The position numbers and the translations under genes are program-made. Below are positions 1-6,710 of a DNA stretch of 46,309 nucleotides, one piece after another. Location: IMG/VR virus record IMGVR_UViG_3300044796_000167, positions 1 through 46,309 of that record, one strand, 5' to 3'. Every line of letters begins with the position of its first letter. Within the stretch, counting starts at the first letter, position 1. Below the pieces are notes generated by a model. That model was not told the DNA's origin, made no database searches, and worked only from the letters and a program-made list of their open reading frames with translations. This DNA is from a virus.

Positions 1-87
1 GAGGCTGGCGAGGGCATCAAGGCTGGCTGGGGCATCAAGGCTGGCTGGGGCATCGAGGCTGGCTCGGGCATCGAGGCTGGCGAGGGC
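1..87. repeat. 87-bp terminal redundancy (identical to 46223-46309)
   Basis: Bases 1-87 and 46223-46309 match base for base; at base 100 the two sequences would diverge (TCG against TGG). Both copies are in the same reading frame of the same repeat gene. A direct overlap of this size is typical of a circular graph path from a k-mer assembler and too short for a usual phage terminal repeat. It is most likely an assembly mark of a circular or circularly permuted genome. Confidence 0.85.
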
Positions 88-198
88 ATCAAGGCTGGCT
101 CGGGCATCGAGGCTGGCTGGGGCATCAAGGCTGGCTCGGGCATCGAGGCTGGCGAGGGCATCAAGGCTGGCTCGGGCATCAAGGCTGGCTGGGGCATC
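1..198 (+). repeat. 18-bp tandem repeat array, left-edge part
   Basis: Eleven in-frame copies of an 18-bp unit, GAGGCTGGCGAGGGCATC and variants. The first codon alternates GAG/AAG and the fourth is GAG, TGG or TCG; all other positions are nearly invariant. Such nucleotide identity points to recent expansion or gene conversion. Copy number is uncertain because the contig was closed inside the array. Confidence 0.95.
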
Positions 199-378
199 CT
201 CAGCGGTCTATACGTGAAGTGTAAAAAAGTCCTGAGCTTCAAATACAACCTGTTCGCTGGCGTCGCTCAATGGACTCGCGCCGAAGGCGTCAACACCGAG
301 ATCGAATGTTTGCGCGTTGACGGCGGCGGCCAGATAAAACACGGCACGCTCAAGCTGCTGGAAAAGTCCCCGGAATAA
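1..378 (+). CDS. Hexapeptide-repeat solenoid protein, C-terminal part (continues from 45926-46309)
   Basis: Open from base 1 in frame 1 to TAA at 376-378. Residues 1-66 are eleven units of the form [EK]-A-G-[WSE]-G-I. A non-repeat tail of about 59 residues follows (starting LSGLYVKCKK, ending LLEKSPE). It is the continuation of the reading frame that leaves the right edge; joined across the 87-bp end overlap the protein would be 224 aa with about 19 hexapeptides. Isoleucine every sixth residue suggests a beta-helix or other solenoid, but the spacing does not fit the acyltransferase left-handed-helix consensus exactly. Its 3' end overlaps the convergent MuF-like gene by 29 bp. I recall similar uncharacterised phage proteins; the function is unknown. 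Confidence 0.8.
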   Translation, partial: EAGEGIKAGWGIKAGWGIEAGSGIEAGEGIKAGSGIEAGWGIKAGSGIEAGEGIKAGSGIKAGWGILSGLYVKCKKVLSFKYNLFAGVAQWTRAEGVNTEIECLRVDGGGQIKHGTLKLLEKSPE

Positions 379-1225
379 ACGCAGCGCCTTTCAAAATGCC
401 CCACTCCTTCCGATAGGGAACCAAGATCGACCGATCATTGGGCCTATCGGGAGGATGCTGGAACACCCTCAAAGTACCATCCCACATATACTCAAACGCC
501 TCATCGATCTCAGCGATCAGATGCATCGACGCTGCATACTTCGAGTCTTGCCCCGTGCGAGCATCCATCGGATGCATCAGCGTCTTCATGAGGTCGTCAA
601 CGTCGTCAGAAGCTTCACGCATGCCGTTGAGCTTGCCAATGTTGAACACGTTGTGCAATTCTGTACGAACGATACGATGAAGCTTCCATTCCTCAGCATT
701 AAAGAATTGAGAGATGCGGCCCACAACCTCATCGTAGCTCGTCTCACCTATCGTTGCGCTAAACAGGCCATTGGAAATCTGCCGGTAAAGGTCGTTACCA
801 TAGGCATCGAGGTTAGTCTTATAGCGCGTCACGAGGAACTGACTGGTATCCTTCGCCACGAGTGCAGCGTTAAGGTTAATCGGTGTCACGGCTCCCGTGA
901 ACTTCTCGTCGAAGACCCGCATTTCCTTGAGGAGGCCGCTCACGCCTTGCAGAGCTGCCTTGTACGCGCCATCAACCGTCGCGCCCGCGAGATGCTTCTG
1001 AATGGCAACTATGGCCCCCTGGACCTGCCCGAGGACGCCCTGAAGGTGTTGGCGCGTGAAACTCCCGCGCGGATACCGTGAGATCCGGTCCACCAGATCG
1101 CGACGAGCTTCCTGATAGCCCTCCATGATGGTTGCGGCTTCACTGTCTTCGAGCTTGAGTACGCTCTTGATGTGCTGCTCGACAATGCCAGTCGAGTCCA
1201 CTTCCTCGAAGAAGTTAGCGGGCAT
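350..1225 (-). CDS. MuF-like / SPP1 gp7-like minor head morphogenesis protein
   Basis: 291 aa. The C-terminal third contains the signature of the phage Mu gpF / SPP1 gp7 minor head family: a segment with YDEVVGRISQF followed by HRIVRTELHNVFNIGKLNG, then a beta-rich end with the motif HPMDART. Members are few-copy proteins inside or on the capsid near the portal and are needed for head assembly or DNA ejection. The start ATG overlaps the stop of the upstream gene (TAATG), and that gene follows the portal, which is the usual order. Its 3' end overlaps the convergent repeat gene by 29 bp. The family call is good; the exact role is inferred. Confidence 0.85.
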   Translation of the reverse strand: MPANFFEEVDSTGIVEQHIKSVLKLEDSEAATIMEGYQEARRDLVDRISRYPRGSFTRQHLQGVLGQVQGAIVAIQKHLAGATVDGAYKAALQGVSGLLKEMRVFDEKFTGAVTPINLNAALVAKDTSQFLVTRYKTNLDAYGNDLYRQISNGLFSATIGETSYDEVVGRISQFFNAEEWKLHRIVRTELHNVFNIGKLNGMREASDDVDDLMKTLMHPMDARTGQDSKYAASMHLIAEIDEAFEYMWDGTLRVFQHPPDRPNDRSILVPYRKEWGILKGAAFIPGTFPAA

Positions 1226-1794
1226 TAGAGCTTGAACCCACGCACAGAGATGCGCTTGATCGCGTGAAACGCTGACTTGCGCAGGCTCTTAGCTCCTGGA
1301 GCTGAAAACGTGAAGTGGTAGGCCGATCTGATGCCGAAGTGTGCGCCAATGCCCGCAGCGGAGCCGATAGCGGCCTTCTCAGGCTCATTCAGCTTCGTAT
1401 CTTTGAGCGCCTGGTGGACACCCACGCCAATCACGGCAGCGCCTACATGAGAGCCGTACTTCTCGACCTTGCTCGCGGTCTTGAGCAGAGCTGATGCGGC
1501 CTGCCTGTTCTTGGCTGCCAAACGATGTGTTTTGGAAAGAGTCTTGGCGGAGATCGTGCTGTCCTTGAGCCCTTGCTTGAACGCGCTCTTGACTCCGAAG
1601 TAGACATTCTGGTGCCCGGCTGCTTCACGCTGCATGTTGGCGCTGACCGTACCGGCCACAGCGCCAATGCCCACGCCTGCACCGGCAACCGCCGAGCCAA
1701 TGCTCGCCTGCTTGACTTTGGGGTGCGCAGATCCACCCTCACGGATCGGCACGACGTGCCCATGCACGCGGATAAAGCGAACGCCGTTACTCAC
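1225..1794 (-). CDS. RFIR-motif glycine/alanine-rich protein, portal-linked
   Basis: 189 aa, starting with GTG that overlaps the portal stop (GTGA). Residues 6-17 read RFIRVHGHVVPI, a head shared with three other proteins at 41.3-42.4 kb. The rest has several Gly/Ala-rich weakly hydrophobic stretches (around residues 31-50, 115-130 and 140-155) separated by basic segments. No enzyme motif is visible. The position between portal and MuF-like protein suggests a virion protein; small hydrophobic segments with basic linkers would fit an internal or ejection protein, which is inference only. Confidence 0.75.
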   Translation of the reverse strand: MSNGVRFIRVHGHVVPIREGGSAHPKVKQASIGSAVAGAGVGIGAVAGTVSANMQREAAGHQNVYFGVKSAFKQGLKDSTISAKTLSKTHRLAAKNRQAASALLKTASKVEKYGSHVGAAVIGVGVHQALKDTKLNEPEKAAIGSAAGIGAHFGIRSAYHFTFSAPGAKSLRKSAFHAIKRISVRGFKL

Positions 1795-3284
1795 ATCCCA
1801 CCGCCATCACCGAACGTACCGAAGGGCGACGGAAGCGGCTCTTGTGTCGCAATCTTCTTCAGCTCCTCCTCGACGTTGTCCACAGTCGGGATCATCTGCG
1901 CGATCCAACGTGTAAGAGATTCACGCGAGATGATGTTGCCCTGAGAAAGCGCGGTAGCAGCCGTAGCAGCCTGGGCAATGTCGGTCAGAGTCGGCGGAAA
2001 CACGGGGGGCCATGCAACCGTGATATCGAGCGACGAAGGGAAATAGCCCTTGGGCGTCTCGATGATCGTGTCCTCGCCGAGAGCGTTGTAGTGCAAACAA
2101 GTCAGCGCGATCTTGAGCAGTAGGTTGACGAGGATAGGCTCAAACACAGCGCGAAGCTCGTCCACGAGTTCCACAAGCGGCGCATTGAGCTGTTTAAGGG
2201 CTTCACCACTCTGCGCAGCTCCACCTTTGTCTTTCTCAGGGTCTTGAATGCAAACACGGATCACTTCGAGCATTCGGTTGCGCATCTCTTCGCGCAGCTT
2301 CATCGCAGCCTCAACACCAGCCATCTCAGTCTGGAGATATTCCGCTTCGCCAATCTTGCCGAGGCTCCATGCCTTCTGCGAGCTTCGCACCAGGCCGTCA
2401 AGCTCGTCTTCGTCCATACCCTTAACCACGAGCTGCGGCTCCTGGTTGTAGCTCATGGCCTGCGAGCCCTGGCTCAGTGAATAGTTGAGTTCGTCGATGA
2501 AACCAAGACAGTCTCCGTAGAGCGAGTAACCATCAAAACCGAATTTTTCTTTGTGAGTGACCAGCCACTCGCCTTGTACCCATCCAAGACCGTGGTCGGC
2601 GCGAGCCACCTCGTTGAATTCAGGCTTGACACCTGGCCGGTATTCCGGCGTGTCGTAGAGGATGTCAGCCGTCTTCGTGAGGATGATCCGATACCATTTC
2701 TCTTTGGCTTTGCCCTTCGAGTCTTTGTCGCTCTCGTCGTCGAACAGGTACTTGATCTCGACTTCTTCAAGCTCGCCGACGGCGTCGAACTTCGGATAGC
2801 AGTACTTGCTTTGCGCGTACTCAATTTGAACGCTCCCATTCACGAGGTAGTAACGAACAAAGCAGGCTCCCGAGGAGAGGGCGCGCTTCACGGGCTCAAT
2901 CAGCTTGCTCCTGAACTTGCAGCCCTTGAGCACGGTGCGGAAGAACGCGGTGTCGTCGTCGTCGTCTTCGACGGAGAATGTCGGGAAGGTCTGCGAGCCC
3001 ACAAGCTTGGCTGCGACCTTGTTCGTCACGAGCTTCGCGACGTTGTAGATGATCCGAGGTTTGCGCTTCCTGACCGCGACGTAATCCTCCTGGTCAACGC
3101 ACGACTCCCACTCCATCAAGTCATCGTACTGCTCGTTGTCGTAGTAGCGGTCGAGTAGATCGATCAGATCGGAACGATAGACCTGCGCCTGGCTGGCGTC
3201 GTCGGTCATGATGACGCCCAGGTGATTGCGCGCGTGCTGGCGCAAGCGGGAAAGATTCTGGCCGGGGCGCAGGGACCGCGCCAT
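1791..3284 (-). CDS. Portal protein (SPP1 gp6-like)
   Basis: 497 aa, normal length for SPP1-type portals. The order small terminase, large terminase, portal, MuF supports the call, as do an N-terminal segment with NVAKLVTNKVAAKLVGSQTF and a C-terminal half with the clip/crown-like helices. It forms the dodecameric ring at one capsid vertex through which DNA is packaged. ATG at 3284 is preferred because it overlaps the stop of the 33-aa gene upstream (TAATG); a later ATG at the MTDDASQ segment is possible. Confidence 0.9.
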   Translation of the reverse strand: MARSLRPGQNLSRLRQHARNHLGVIMTDDASQAQVYRSDLIDLLDRYYDNEQYDDLMEWESCVDQEDYVAVRKRKPRIIYNVAKLVTNKVAAKLVGSQTFPTFSVEDDDDDTAFFRTVLKGCKFRSKLIEPVKRALSSGACFVRYYLVNGSVQIEYAQSKYCYPKFDAVGELEEVEIKYLFDDESDKDSKGKAKEKWYRIILTKTADILYDTPEYRPGVKPEFNEVARADHGLGWVQGEWLVTHKEKFGFDGYSLYGDCLGFIDELNYSLSQGSQAMSYNQEPQLVVKGMDEDELDGLVRSSQKAWSLGKIGEAEYLQTEMAGVEAAMKLREEMRNRMLEVIRVCIQDPEKDKGGAAQSGEALKQLNAPLVELVDELRAVFEPILVNLLLKIALTCLHYNALGEDTIIETPKGYFPSSLDITVAWPPVFPPTLTDIAQAATAATALSQGNIISRESLTRWIAQMIPTVDNVEEELKKIATQEPLPSPFGTFGDGGGM

Positions 3285-3385
3285 TACTTCACGCCCTTGG
3301 GCTTGACGACGTGTGTGCCCGTCTTGGCGGGCTTAAACGAGCCGAGCTTCTTCATAGCGGTCTTGCGGAAAGGAATGCTTGCCAC
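3284..3385 (-). CDS. 33-aa basic protein between large terminase and portal
   Basis: GTG start at 3385 directly after the terminase stop, preceded by GGAGG with 7-nt spacing inside the terminase 3' end. The stop overlaps the portal start as TAATG. The peptide is rich in lysine (begins MASIPFRKTAMKKLG, ends VKPKGVK). I recognise no family. Tight coupling on both sides and a strong ribosome binding site argue that it is translated; it could be a small DNA- or portal-binding protein or simply a coupling leader. Confidence 0.7.
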   Translation of the reverse strand: MASIPFRKTAMKKLGSFKPAKTGTHVVKPKGVK

Positions 3386-5098
3386 TTATCGTCCTCCGAA
3401 ACCGTTCACGCTGAGTCCTACGGCTTTAAATCTATTGTTAATCAAACTCCAGAGCATTTCAAGCGCATCCGGCCCATCGTCGTGATCGACGTGCGGAAAG
3501 GCTTGAATCTGGCGCATGAAGGGGACGATCAGAGCGCGGTTGAACAAAATCCAGCCGTAGGTAATCTTGGGCTCAAGAGTATGAATGCGCTTCTCTTTAT
3601 TGTCAACGGCCTCGAAGTCGTAGAAAGGAACCTTGACTCTCTTTCCGAGCTTCTCCTCCCATCGCTTCTGCTCATCGAGGAAGTTGGGCATCAGCAGGTC
3701 GCGGTACAGGTTCGTCTCCACCGCGAACTTCTGGTACTGAAACTGCTCATTCAGCTCAAACACCTTCTTGAGCCACACGGATGAGCCTGCTTGCTTCATC
3801 CAAGCATCGTGAACGAAGAGGCGTTGCTTCGAGTCTTTCACGCCACTGATGATCGCGGCGAAGTCGCCACCCTTACCTGTCTTCGCTTTGGTCTGTCCGG
3901 TAGCTGGATCAAGAGCGCCGAACATGGAGAGCCACTTACCATTCTGATCCTTGAGTCGATCCCAGGGTATCAGCGTGTTCGTCTCTTCGATCAAGAAACC
4001 CTTCTCAGTCTCACGATAGTAATGCAACCGCTCGAAGAGAGCGTCATCTCCACCGATAGGCTCGTTCTGCTTCTCCTTGAAAAAGGCACGACGACCTGTC
4101 TCGATCAGCTCCTTCATCAGGTAGAGGTAAGACTCTTTCTCAGGCCACAATACGCGCACACCCTTCAGCATCTCTACTTCGTTGGTGTCGTAGAACGCTT
4201 GTGCCTTCTTCTGTCGGTCATCATCATCAAGGTTGATGTAGATGCGTTTCCACTTGTCCCACAGGTCTTGACGTTCCGACCAGGAGATGACGGCCTTGTA
4301 GATCTTGCCGTTGTAAGCTGGGTTGTCGATCAGTTCCTTAAGTAAGCTTTCGGGGTGAAGGATCGTACCGATGACTTTGATATTGGTATTGCCGTCTCCA
4401 AGCTTTGAGACGACCTGATACATCCAGTCACGTTTCTTTGTGCGGAGTGCTTCGTTAAGCACTTCCTCAGAATGTTCACCGTCATCGACGATGATCTTGC
4501 TGGGTCTGTTTTCACCGAACCGAATGCCTCGTACTTCCGTAGACGAGCCATAGCTCTGGAATAAGCACTGATGGTCACCAGCAATGATGATGTAGCTCGT
4601 TTCAGCAGGCTTACGACTTGGGAAGCGTAGCTTGTAGTCACGAGAGAGATCACTGTTGGTAAGGACTTCATCTCGTATGTCGCGAAGTTTTTGATTCGCT
4701 TGGTCCTGGTTCTCCGAGAAGATGACGATAAACTTCTCAAGTCCATAGCAGACGTCATGGATCGGTTCGATAAGAGTTTCAAGCGTTGATTTCGCATAAC
4801 CGCGAGGTGCTGCACGTACACGTCGAATCGCTCTCTCCATGAACGAAGACGAATCAAACAGATCACGATGAAGGTCGTTGAAAGCGAATTTGCAGTAATG
4901 AGGAAAGTAGGCCGCCGCATAAAGCTGTAGATCCGTGGCGCAACGAAATTTGAAAAGTAACTTAGCCGCTTCTTGCTCGTCATTTTTTCTCAGTTCCTCG
5001 AACAAGTTCAGCAATGCGCTCGAATCCATCGAACCAATTTGCTTTGCCAACAGCTTCACCGAGTCCAAGCTTCTCCCAGAGATCATCGATGACTGCAC
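3386..5098 (-). CDS. terL: Terminase large subunit
   Basis: 570 aa from GTG. The ATPase domain has a Walker A variant RAAPRGYAKST (about residues 95-105) and Walker B IIVDD (202-206) followed by E208. The C-terminal RNase H-like nuclease has FGALDPATG (Asp about 397), VETN (Glu about 461) and GPDALEM (Asp about 544). It pumps DNA into the prohead and cuts it. The GTG at 5098 has AGGAG 6 nt upstream and gives a 119-bp overlap with the small subunit gene; an ATG at 5029 would shorten this to 50 bp but lacks a ribosome binding site. Confidence 0.95.
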   Translation of the reverse strand: MQSSMISGRSLDSVKLLAKQIGSMDSSALLNLFEELRKNDEQEAAKLLFKFRCATDLQLYAAAYFPHYCKFAFNDLHRDLFDSSSFMERAIRRVRAAPRGYAKSTLETLIEPIHDVCYGLEKFIVIFSENQDQANQKLRDIRDEVLTNSDLSRDYKLRFPSRKPAETSYIIIAGDHQCLFQSYGSSTEVRGIRFGENRPSKIIVDDGEHSEEVLNEALRTKKRDWMYQVVSKLGDGNTNIKVIGTILHPESLLKELIDNPAYNGKIYKAVISWSERQDLWDKWKRIYINLDDDDRQKKAQAFYDTNEVEMLKGVRVLWPEKESYLYLMKELIETGRRAFFKEKQNEPIGGDDALFERLHYYRETEKGFLIEETNTLIPWDRLKDQNGKWLSMFGALDPATGQTKAKTGKGGDFAAIISGVKDSKQRLFVHDAWMKQAGSSVWLKKVFELNEQFQYQKFAVETNLYRDLLMPNFLDEQKRWEEKLGKRVKVPFYDFEAVDNKEKRIHTLEPKITYGWILFNRALIVPFMRQIQAFPHVDHDDGPDALEMLWSLINNRFKAVGLSVNGFGGR

Positions 5099-5537
5099 GC
5101 TTCTCTCCTGCGCTGATCGTCGTCAGCTCGCCCTTTGAAATACTCAACGCATGCTTCTTGGCACCAAGGCCCTTGAAGCTCGCTCTCTTCTTCACGCTCA
5201 CGCCGGTAAAGTCAGAAGCGTTCGCAGTCGCCATACCCACGAGGATCTGAAGCGCCTTCGTGCGATCAAACGCGACTAACTGGCGCATTTCCTCCCTATG
5301 GGCGTCGAGAGCTGAGGAGATGCAAGGCTTTGCAAGGAGCTTAGGGGCTCCATCACGCGCTGTGTCGTAACTCGCCTTGGGATAAGCCTTCATGTACGCA
5401 CGAGTGCCGTTTCCCCCATTGTCGATGTACTCTTCAACGAAGATCTCTTCTCTCCAACCTAGTGCGGGGATTTCGGCTACAGGGACTCCGGGTCCTGACC
5501 CGCTAGCGCCCGCCTGGGACGCTTTGCGCTTTGCCAT
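4980..5537 (-). CDS. terS: Terminase small subunit
   Basis: 185 aa, Terminase_2-like. After a Gly/Ser/Pro-rich head, residues 31-75 hold the typical HTH region (EEYIDNGGNGTRAYMKAYP, then TARDGAPKLLAKPCI). It recognises the packaging site and recruits the large subunit, which follows with overlap. The acidic and basic C-terminal part is probably for oligomerisation and TerL contact. Confidence 0.9.
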   Translation of the reverse strand: MAKRKASQAGASGSGPGVPVAEIPALGWREEIFVEEYIDNGGNGTRAYMKAYPKASYDTARDGAPKLLAKPCISSALDAHREEMRQLVAFDRTKALQILVGMATANASDFTGVSVKKRASFKGLGAKKHALSISKGELTTISAGEKRAVIDDLWEKLGLGEAVGKANWFDGFERIAELVRGTEKK

Positions 5538-5581
5538 AGGCTACAAGGGTAGCAGGACCCGGAGAATGCAACTAGAACAGA

Positions 5582-5878
5582 CTATTGACGCTGTACGAGG
5601 GTATTGCTGATCGAGGACCGGGGGCGCACCGAGGAGATGAGGTTCTGCACGATGCCCTTCATGTTCATGAGGGTCTGCTTGTGCGCGAGACGAGAGTCCG
5701 CGAGCTGTCGATCCAGCTCCGCGACGCGAACCTTGAGACGCTCGACGGAGGTGCAGGCGGTCTGATGGTCGGCGGTCTTCAGTTCGAGCGCGGCCAGGAG
5801 GACATCACGATCCTCCTTCATGAGGCGCTGATCTTCTTTAAGGGTCTTGAGCTTCTGAGCGACGTTCTTACGGGCCAT
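5582..5878 (-). CDS. Coiled-coil small protein of unknown function
   Basis: 98 aa with a good ribosome binding site (AAAGGAG, 6 nt before ATG). Residues 5-75 are strongly helical with heptad-like leucine spacing (KLKTLKEDQRLM, then VERLKVRVAELDRQLADSR), so a coiled coil is likely. It lies just upstream of the small terminase. I recognise no family; a packaging accessory or scaffold-like role is possible but unsupported. Confidence 0.7.
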   Translation of the reverse strand: MARKNVAQKLKTLKEDQRLMKEDRDVLLAALELKTADHQTACTSVERLKVRVAELDRQLADSRLAHKQTLMNMKGIVQNLISSVRPRSSISNTLVQRQ

Positions 5879-5938
5879 GATGATCTCCTTTAGGTTTAAA
5901 CGGGGGAGAGGTGGCGCTTATCGAGCAAATCCTCCGAG

Positions 5939-6040
5939 CTAGTAGCCGCGCGGCTTACCCGGTTCGCTTCTGTCCAGAAGAGCCAATTTCGCTCCTCGGT
6001 AGAAATCCTGGGCGTCTCGCTTCACGTTTGCCCACCTCAT
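5939..6040 (-). CDS. Possible 33-aa protein
   Basis: Short frame starting ATG at 6040, beginning MRWANVKRDAQDFYRG and ending GKPRGY. The composition (charged, with aromatic residues) looks coding and fills the gap between two small genes, but no clear ribosome binding site is visible. Low confidence. Confidence 0.3.
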   Translation of the reverse strand: MRWANVKRDAQDFYRGAKLALLDRSEPGKPRGY

Positions 6041-6083
6041 CCCGTATGACCCAAGCCTAACAATATTTTGACGACTTGCAAGC

Positions 6084-6338
6084 TTAAATATCCGGGCACC
6101 GATACGACTCAGCAACGCCGAGGGTAATCCGAGCCCCATGCTCTCCGCGCAGCCGGTAGTTGCCGTCATGACGAAGCGTCGCGGGCTCCTCCTCATTCCA
6201 GCCCTCGCGCTTGATCCAGATGATCGAGAGCTTCTTCCCAATGACCTGGGTCACGGAAGCCGCGTATCGGTCGTTAGGGTGGCAGACCGTGCAGGGCATG
6301 CCGACGATGGGGACGAGCTTCTCTGTTACCTTGTGCAT
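6084..6338 (-). CDS. 84-aa hypothetical protein
   Basis: Start ATG at 6338 chosen because AAGGAG lies 5-6 nt upstream; a longer frame upstream has no such site. It starts MHKVTEKLVPIVGMPCTVCHPND and has one Cys-x-x-Cys pair and a central beta-rich part (VTQVIGKKLSIIWIKREGW). Small beta-barrel-like phage proteins of this kind are common, with unknown roles. It is the first gene after the 367-bp control region, so its promoter should lie in 6339-6587. Confidence 0.65.
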   Translation of the reverse strand: MHKVTEKLVPIVGMPCTVCHPNDRYAASVTQVIGKKLSIIWIKREGWNEEEPATLRHDGNYRLRGEHGARITLGVAESYRCPDI

Positions 6339-6705
6339 TCTCTCTCCTTGGTTAATTGAACGACCTCGGGGAAAGCACCCGAGGGGCATGTCCACAATGG
6401 TCTGCCAGGGGAGCTACAGCACCATGCCGCATGCCGTCCGTCAACACTTTGTTCATTCCTAACCTACTGGTTAGGCTTGACTAATTTAGTTCTTTAATAA
6501 ATTCATACGCCTAACTCCTAACCTAACCTAACTAGAAAGATAGATATATATAGAGAGACTTTTTCTAATTTTGAAAAATAAAAAAAATCCTAACCATAGG
6601 GGTATCCCCCCTGGTTAGGACGGTTAGAAAGTTAGGTGCATGACTTCATTACGTTTTTCACGTTTTTGAAGGTTAGGAAAAGGTTAGGAAGGTTAGGTAG
6701 TTAGG
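6339..6705. promoter_or_regulatory. Non-coding control region between replication and packaging genes
   Basis: 367 bp without a gene. It holds a minus-strand terminator (6573-6620), an AT-rich stretch (about 6477-6590) and many GGTTAGG/CCTAACC heptamers. A minus-strand TTGACG at 6439-6444 (complement) could be a -35 element for the packaging operon, but no convincing -10 is seen at the right distance. The region may combine terminator, promoter and replication origin. Confidence 0.5.
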
Positions 6706-6710
6706 TTAGG
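6458..6710. repeat. Opposed GGTTAGG / CCTAACC heptamer array, iteron-like
   Basis: CCTAACC at 6458, 6517, 6522 and 6589 (with CCTAACT at 6510 and 6527). GGTTAGG at 6469, 6613, 6671, 6682, 6691 and 6704 (near copies at 6622, 6630 and 6699). CCTAACC copies dominate left of about 6604 and GGTTAGG copies right of it, so the array is roughly mirror-symmetric about the terminator hairpin. It borders the 3' end of the primase-helicase-like gene, suggesting an origin or binding sites for a phage protein. Confidence 0.7.
6573..6620 (-). terminator. Rho-independent terminator after the replication operon
   Basis: Perfect 9-bp outer arms TCCTAACCA (6588-6596) and TGGTTAGGA (6612-6620) with an inner GGGG-TAT-CCCC stem. 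On the minus strand this is followed by a long T-rich run (complement of 6573-6587). It lies about 85 bp past the stop of the 6706-8679 gene and insulates packaging genes from the replication transcript. Confidence 0.85.

Noticed and set aside
5939-6241. 100-aa minus-strand frame
   Set aside because: Its N-terminal two thirds are a shadow of the better supported 6084-6338 gene; only a possible 33-aa end part was kept with low confidence.
6458-6710. TTAGG telomere-like repeats
   Set aside because: Short, mixed orientation and irregularly spaced in the middle of a circular contig; an iteron or binding-site array is far more likely.
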